From positions 490,006 to 554,005 of the forward strand of contig CAJJDN010000034.1 in the NCBI GenBank assembly GCA_905182985.1: 64,000 bases of DNA, in the 5' to 3' direction. A program made the translations under genes and the position numbers. Source of the stretch: Paramecium sonneborni (taxonomy: Eukaryota; Ciliophora; Oligohymenophorea; Peniculida; Parameciidae). Position 1 is the stretch's first letter. The number at the start of each line of letters is the position of its first letter. A model generated the notes under the pieces. That model searched no databases and was not told where the DNA came from. It worked only from the letters and a program-made list of their open reading frames with translations. Below are positions 58,011-64,000 of this stretch, one piece after another.

Positions 58011-58929
58011 TCAGATTTCATTATACTTATTAATGATATACCTCTAATTAATAATAGTAATATTAAATTACTCATTAACTGTTTGATAGATTAAAATTGA
58101 TCCATCTGATAATTAAATTTAGCTTTGACCTGCATCATCTAATTTTCCATAAATGCATGTAACATCTATGAATACATCAATCATTTCAGAACAAAGTTAG
58201 AAATTAGTACTATGAAAATGTTAGGAATCACTAGCCAAGTATAATTTGGAATAAATTTCAAATAAAAAGGACTTTTCAATTTTACAAGATAGATTAAATG
58301 AATCTAATAGTGTTTATATAGATTAAGAATATGGTAATATTCTTTAGATTACTTTGCTAAAATGTTCCAAATATGAATGATCAAAGATAGAAGTTACATG
58401 AAAGTCAACCTTAATATAATTCATACTATTTTTAGATAATTCATCTGAGATGTCTTTTTAAATTTATTACAATAATTCTTAAAGTAATTATTAAGTATTA
58501 CCATTCTTCTTATTATCTTCAATATCTGGATCAACCTTGTGAATGAAACAATGACATTCACAATGAGGGGATCTTTATTTGACTGTTTGAATAGCTTATC
58601 TTAAATATTAAACAGCCTCATTAAATGGTTCAGCCTATAGAAATGTATATAGAACATCTTTTTACCTATGAATCAATTACATAGATCATCAAACTACAAG
58701 TTTCCATAGCAGCTATTTCAGGAGGTTATGAATCATTTAAATCATAATGACCAGAAAACTCATAAATCTTAAAATGAATATGAGATCCTAAATTAACAGG
58801 AACAGATTCCATTCTATTTGTAGGATCTAATTAGAATGTTCTAAATATTTCAAGCTTTTAGAATATCACTCTTATCATTGAAGTTTTTCCTGATTTCGTC
58901 AGTCCAAACATGCAGATGTCATTGTTCAT
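58011..58929 (-). CDS. RRAGC: RagC/D-type GTPase (Gtr2), TORC1 pathway
   Basis: 295 aa, one 31-nt intron (58635-58665). Rag GTPases form A/B-C/D heterodimers that recruit TORC1 to lysosomal or vacuolar membranes when amino acids are present. Motifs: MFGLTKSGKTSMIRVIF (P-loop, GxxxxGKT), IHFKIYEFSGHYD (G3 replacing DxxG, as in RagC WDFPGQ), CSLMIYVIDSQ, CFIHKVD (RagC-specific replacement of NKxD by HKVD), VDFHVTSIFDHSYLEHFS, KVIQRILPYSQSI, KSFLFEIYSKLYLASDS, CSEMIDVFIDVTCIYG and the roadblock-like end. The HKVD and YVIDSQ details distinguish C/D from A/B. No RagA gene in the window. Confidence 0.92.
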
Positions 58930-58946
58930 TAAATATATTTAAATAA

Positions 58947-60239
58947 ATGTAATTTTTGGTAAAATCTTCAGGTCGAGTTGGATTCTTTGGTTTTGCTACA
59001 GCATCTGCCTCACATAAAGACATAGCAGGAAAGAATTTCTTAAAATTCCAAAGCAAATATGCTGAATATGTGACTCAATTCAATTAAAAGCTGTAAGCCA
59101 TATATTTTAATAATATGATAGTGAAGCCATTGAAAAAGATAATAAGGCACCTAATGTTGCACCATAAGGTAAAGTATTTGAACATCCATACAATAATCCA
59201 CATAATCCAGTTACTTTTAGTGGTGTAAGTGATAATTAATAAATTAGATCAAATCATCTGAATTGTTTTACAACTTTATTGGACCAGAATAAGTATCTCC
59301 ACATTATGAAAACTTCCTTGTAGCTAGAAAATACCTACTCCTTACTTATGGTGGTTTGATTGTTATTGGATTTGCTGCAGGCACAACTAATCTACATTGG
59401 ATTGCTAAATCATCATTCTTACCATTCTTATTTTGGATGCAAATTATGTACTTTTACTTGGAAGGTCGTAAATCATTCATGAAACCATTACTTGCTAGAT
59501 TTTATAGAAGAGTTGCTGGAAATGAATGTTTCTAACTTGATTAATATTATCATGAAAATATGCAACTCAAAATTCGTACTCTTTTAGAAGCAGCTAAAGG
59601 ATAAATTGAATATGGATAATTACATAAAGAATTTAGGGATGTTAAAGCAGAATTAATTAATACAGTATATCTTTATTTTATATTCTTAAGTTCCTTTTAA
59701 ATGAATAATTAAATCTCTAAAGGCATGTTACAGAGAGATCTCATAATATCCTTAAATAAGTCTAATAAGCTGAATAAGTATAATAATTATTGAGATTTTA
59801 GATTAATCAAAATAGACTTTTATCAGATATTATTGAAGCTGCTCAAAAATCACTTGAAACTAATCTTAAGAGTAACCTTCCAGAAATTCAAAAAGCCTTA
59901 TTCAAATCTGCTCTTAGAGGATTAGCTTAAGGAAAAATGACATATGAAAATGATCCTTTAATTGATATGATTCTTAAAACAATCAGAGAACATGTAAGCA
60001 AAATTCAAAATTTATCACCTGCTGAGTAAATACTTATCATATTCGATTTAGATAAAAAAAATTGATTTCTCTTAGCAAAGATTAATTAACAGCTATTCAA
60101 GCCAATGATAAAAAGTATATATATCTATTCTAATTAATTCAGAACAAAGGAAGATTACTTAAGAGCTGAACCAAAGATAGATTAAACCCTTAAAAACTAT
60201 GACAATGTTAAGAGATAATTAGCATCTTGGGGACAATGA
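58947..60239 (+). CDS. mitochondrial membrane protein, possible ATP-synthase peripheral-stalk subunit
   Basis: 378 aa with six introns (59093-59121, 59225-59247, 59665-59690, 59778-59801, 60026-60051, 60115-60142). It starts MQFLVKSSGRVGFFGFATAS, a good mitochondrial targeting sequence. GPEQVSPHYENFLVARKY precedes two hydrophobic segments (LLLTYGGLIVIGFAAGTTN and FLPFLFWMQIMYFYLEG), then a long charged helical region (RTLLEAAKGQIEYGQLHKEF, RSHNILKQVQQAEQ, DIIEAAQKSLETNLKSNLPE) and a KNYDNVKRQLASWGQ end. A TM hairpin followed by a long helix fits a stalk protein such as Fo subunit b, though ciliate Fo subunits are very divergent. Structure seen; identity inferred. Its start is 17 bp from the divergent RagC start. 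Confidence 0.6.
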
Positions 60240-60364
60240 ATATGAGCATTCAAAAATTATTACATTACATTAAATAAAATTATAATTTATTTTTAGATTT
60301 TATAAAAGTACTGTCTTTTTTTATGAGACAATTTAAAATTAATTCTTATTTTCAAATTATATAA

Positions 60365-63300
60365 TCATGAATTTCCAAATGTTTAGATATATACTTTCTC
60401 ATTTAAAAATAATTTTAAATATTTCTTAAATTATATTTTTAAATATAATACTTTTACTGTTTCTGAATTTCCAAATTTAATTATTATAACAAAAAATACC
60501 AAAATCTGAATGTTGGTATAAAGTAGATAATCTAATATAAAACTGCTTAGATACGCAACTCCCCATAAAGATGATTCCAAAACTGACTGATATTTTGCAA
60601 CACTACCAAATATAATAAATAAAAAGAATAAAACACTTAATATTGCTAGATTAAACCCAATATAATTTAAACATAATTTTTAAGATTTTAGAAATAATTA
60701 AAGTAGCTTTCTATAAATTACTCCAAACAATGTTTATAAAATAGAGAGAGCAATAATAGTATTTAAGTTTATGATCTAAATAACATAGATATCTTACTTT
60801 TCCAAAAAATGTCAAAATACTAATTTCCCCTAGCAATGAAACATATAACATGATAGTTCTGTAAACCCTAGAACAATCCTTATCATATAAATAATATAAA
60901 CTCAAAACTTTGTGATTAAGCTAAGCTTTTTAAGAAATAAATTACTTCAATATATTCTATAACAGCTTTGCATAAACTAATTCTTTAAGTTGAATATCTT
61001 TTATATAAGGATTGATCCTCTATTATTTATTGCCTTCTGTATGTTGAACGATTCTCTGAAAGAGCAAGTTTAACATTTGGACTTATAGCAGTTTTTGATC
61101 TTGATGATGCTTCTGCTTCCGTTTCTTCAATTATTCTCCCAGAACAAACATTAGTTGTGATACCAACACTTTTTTTACTTGCCAACATTTTATTATAATA
61201 CTCAAACTAAGGGCGTTTTAATTGCTTATCTTCAAATGTGATTTAACTGTCATTCGAACTAAACATTGTTTTTTTTTAAGTTTCTTTTCTAAGACTACTA
61301 GTTCCTTCCATTGCTGGTATTTTCTTTTCAGATTCTATTTCTCCAACATTTATAATTCCTCCAGCTTTTTCAATAGCCATATCCCATTCTGATGGTGCAA
61401 CTTTAGTTGAATTAAATAACAAATCTTCATTCTTACTTTGATCCATTTTATATCCATAAAAAATATACCACAAAAATAATATAGTATAAATTATCACTAT
61501 ATATGTAAATATAATAGATTGGTATTGACAATTTAACATTTTATCAATAGTTTAAAGAGAGAAGAAATCTATTGTTTCATCAAATATTTATTGTGTTGCT
61601 TCTAAAATTGTTGTTGAAGAAACATACTAACATTAACATATTACTTTCTAATCTTCCTTTACTGTTTTGCAAGCATCTAAACCCCAATTATCTTAAACTT
61701 TAGAGACACATTCAACTATAAGATTTTCTTTTTAATTTTCAAAATTATATCTAATGCCCTAGGATTAACTTAAATTATAAACTAACACTTAATTAGATAA
61801 TTATTTAATTTCGGGTTAATATAAAGGGTAATCATTTTATTAGTTGTAATTATTCATAAAATAAGTATCATATTTATAAGGATTTGATTTATAAGTAATC
61901 ATTTTATATGAATATGTTTCTAAGGAAGAATTTAAATTATTCTATTATTCATTCTATCCAATAACTTATGGCGCAGTCAAAGAGCTACTTATTGTATTTT
62001 CTAATACTTTTTATGTTGCTTTTTAGGTTGAAATATTGAATGAATCGGTCATTATTGTTTATTAATTACCATTAATTATTTAATTTTATAGTTAAATTTC
62101 AGTTATTACATTTATAGAGTCCATTATAATGTAATTATTAGTATTTTTACCATCATAATCTTATTCGCTTGTTAAAACTCGTTTTTTTTATTAGTAAATA
62201 TTATTTACTTTATATAATTCATTGATATATTTTGCTATTTCAATAGTTTCTTCTAATAAACTCACTTTTAAAAACTCTTTTTAAGTATGTTCAAATTTAT
62301 CATATTCAATAACATGTAGATTAGTCATTTATAAATTAATTTTATTCAATCTTTCTTTTGATAAAGATAATTCACTATCAATATCACTGAGTTCCCTTTC
62401 TATATACTTTATAGTTAGTGTTTTTAAAGTAAGTAATTATTTTTGAGTAATACATTAACAATTTGAAAAATAATTAATTTATTATTGAATAACTTCTTTA
62501 ATTTCTTAAACATTAAGATTATCTTCATATTATAAACTTGTAGCATAGATTAAGGTTTCACTAATAGATGATGAATTTATCAATAACTATCTTAAAGTTC
62601 CTTATTCATATGTAAAGTTTAATGAGTTTGTGTAATTGCAAATTCCATTAAGATTATCTTTGACCTATATCATTAATTAAATCTCGCCATTACCTGTTAA
62701 TTAAGTTTGAAATAAATTATTATATTAATAGTCAATTAAAATGATTCCTTTTTAAATAGTATTAATTGAATAGTCAAACTTTAGATCTGAAGAATTTAAA
62801 TAAAGCACTAATCTATATTATAAAGGTAGATTTTCATCTTAACAATTTGTTATTTTTATGGAAAAATTAGTTATTGTAGATTCATTTACTCTAAAAAGAT
62901 TTATTTAGCATTGCAATGGTGGAATATTAATTTTTAATGGTATTGTTAATTATGATGGTGAAAAGTAATCAGGATTATATATATTGATCTTTAATGTCAT
63001 ATGTTTGGTTAATTATTCAACAGTAAAATAATGCCAAAGACTAATTTATAACTCTAAATAATTGAATCTGAAATGCTTGATTAATAAGTTCGAATTTGAC
63101 AATATTCCTGTATACATTAATAAATCAGGGTTTTAAATAATTTCTAGATACTTAAACTTAAATAAAAGTTAATCATAAAAGTTTATATATCCATTAGAAA
63201 CATCTGGATAGGCCTCAAATTCTATTTTTGGAACATCTGTTTCAACAATAGTAATTGTTGCAAACTAGTATAAATCTTAATAAATTGCAGAAAACATATA

Positions 63301-64000
63301 CACAGAAAAAGGAGTTAATGTATAAGGTTATATGGTTAGATTTTAAGAATTTGGAAATTCTAATTTGGTCTGATTTAAGGTTTTGCATTCAGAATTTTAA
63401 GTAATATCAAAGCAATCCCATTCGAGTGCAGGATAAGGATTAGCTATATTTTTTACTTATCCATGTATTAATAATATCTATGAAAAACTTAAAAAGTTAG
63501 ATTAAGTAAATAATTAAATACTTGGCTCTTCATTTACAATTAAAATCTAGAAGCTATCTTGTATAATAAGATTTTCTTTTAAATTAACTCCTATATTAAG
63601 CTAATAAAGATCAGCATTCAGTAAGTATGGCTCTATCTAATAGATATAATATTCTCCAAATGCTATTTCAAATTGCTTATAAAGAGTGCCAATCTTTGTT
63701 GAAATATTTAACTTTAACTCATTAGTAAAAGTTTGTGAACAATGAGAAACCTAAATGTAAAATTGTATCAATTAAGAAGTGAAATACTAGCTTGTTTGTA
63801 ATTAAACATTTAAAAATAATTTTGCTGTTAATTGTTTAATTGTAATAAAGCTACTTCCTTAAATTCCTAAAAAATTTAAATACTTTAATTCCAATAAAAT
63901 TTCATTTTGCATTTCTAATATATCATTTGAGAATTCAAAAATGATATTTTGTTGTTAATTTTTAAATTGATTCTTCAGATTTTCAATAATCTCAGTTATT
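60365..64000 (-). CDS. REJ/GPS-domain multi-TM protein, polycystin-1-like (C-terminal part, 5' beyond window)
   Basis: About 1,190 residues in the window; the 5' end lies beyond 64000. The extracellular part is N/T-rich with REJ-like stretches (WDCFDITQNSEC, LNQTKLEFPNSQNLTIQPYT, PPLQCQINLFRVNES, ITNCQDENLPLQYRLVL). Next comes a GPS motif near 61690: VECVSKVQDNWGLDACKTV then KEDQKVICQCQYVSSTTIL, giving the C-x(n)-W-x-x-x-x-C-x(n)-C-x-C pattern at which GAIN domains self-cleave. A first TM (SIIFTYIVIIYTILFLWYIF) follows, then a cytosolic loop with WDMAIEKAGG, then several more TMs (IMLYVSLLGEISILTFF, NTIIALSILQTLFGVIY, LAILSVLFFLFIIFGSV, YLLYTNIQILVFFVIII). Introns at 60921-60945 and 60776-60797. 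No PLAT domain is seen. The family in animals is polycystin-1/REJ; the fold is inferred from motifs. Confidence 0.72.

Noticed and set aside
1..64000. tRNA or rRNA genes
   Set aside because: I looked for GTTCRANNC T-arm sequences with flanking stems and saw none outside coding exons; a tRNAscan-SE run would be decisive.
1..64000. Retained IES-like elements (TA-bounded, TAYAGYNR ends)
   Set aside because: TA dinucleotides and weak end matches are everywhere in this A/T-rich sequence; none coincided with a frame interruption in a convincing way. Comparison with germline DNA would settle it.

Overview
ORGANISM. The window looks like a macronuclear scaffold of a Paramecium (probably the aurelia group). 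Genes are dense and AT-rich. TAA and TAG are read as glutamine and only TGA stops translation. The protein-coding genes are interrupted by tiny GT...AG introns, mostly 20-31 nt. The supplied reading frames used the standard code, so nearly all real genes are invisible in them; I rebuilt exons by hand. Most models below were checked in two ways: the coding length without introns is a multiple of three, and conserved motifs stay in register across each splice. LAYOUT, 0-8.4 kb (all +): 3' end of 3-methylcrotonyl-CoA carboxylase beta, a P4-ATPase flippase, a small unknown gene, SUMO, and an IRE1-type UPR sensor with a kinase-dead catalytic loop but an intact RNase site. 8.7-12.8 kb: a two-TM ciliate membrane protein inside a 1,389-bp exact duplication split by a single N (assembly artefact), then a 749-N gap and the tail of an unknown gene. 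13.8-20.3 kb: a PRA1 protein; a 1,019-aa GW/RGG-repeat protein on the minus strand resembling the Paramecium Nowa proteins of the scnRNA genome-rearrangement pathway; and a small four-TM protein. 20.9-21.8 kb: two convergent copies of a small paralogous protein. 22-27 kb (minus): an importin-beta-type karyopherin and a CAMSAP-like CKK-domain microtubule minus-end protein. 27-29.4 kb (+): a Schlafen/AlbA_2-type protein and a secreted Cys-rich protein. 29.9-33.8 kb (minus): a large LRR protein. 34.9-41.3 kb (+): the paralogue of the 8.7-kb membrane protein, a second secreted protein, V-ATPase subunit G and a CNOT10-like TPR protein. 42.2-46 kb (+): a coiled-coil protein, a broken-looking frame and a VWA protein. 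46.1-47.6 kb (minus): an N-terminal-Cys ubiquitin-like protein and an unknown protein. 48.3-53.8 kb: a PP2C phosphatase convergent with a long Ser/Thr kinase; the kinase gene contains a second exact duplication (1,190 bp) around a single N. 53.8-60.2 kb: TRM13 tRNA methyltransferase (+), a pseudokinase (minus), a second PP2C (minus), RagC/D GTPase (minus) and a mitochondrial membrane-stalk protein (+). 60.4-64 kb (minus): the C-terminal part of a REJ/GPS multi-TM protein resembling polycystin-1, running off the window. HOW GENES RELATE. There are no operons; neighbours are mostly housekeeping or signalling genes packed tightly, often 13-40 bp apart at convergent ends and 7-17 bp apart at divergent starts. 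The most biologically distinctive entries are the Nowa-like protein, the split-function IRE1, the inverted pair of small paralogues and the GPS protein. I saw no tRNA, rRNA, CRISPR array or intact transposon. Promoters and terminators of this organism are not recognisable by eye, so none are listed.
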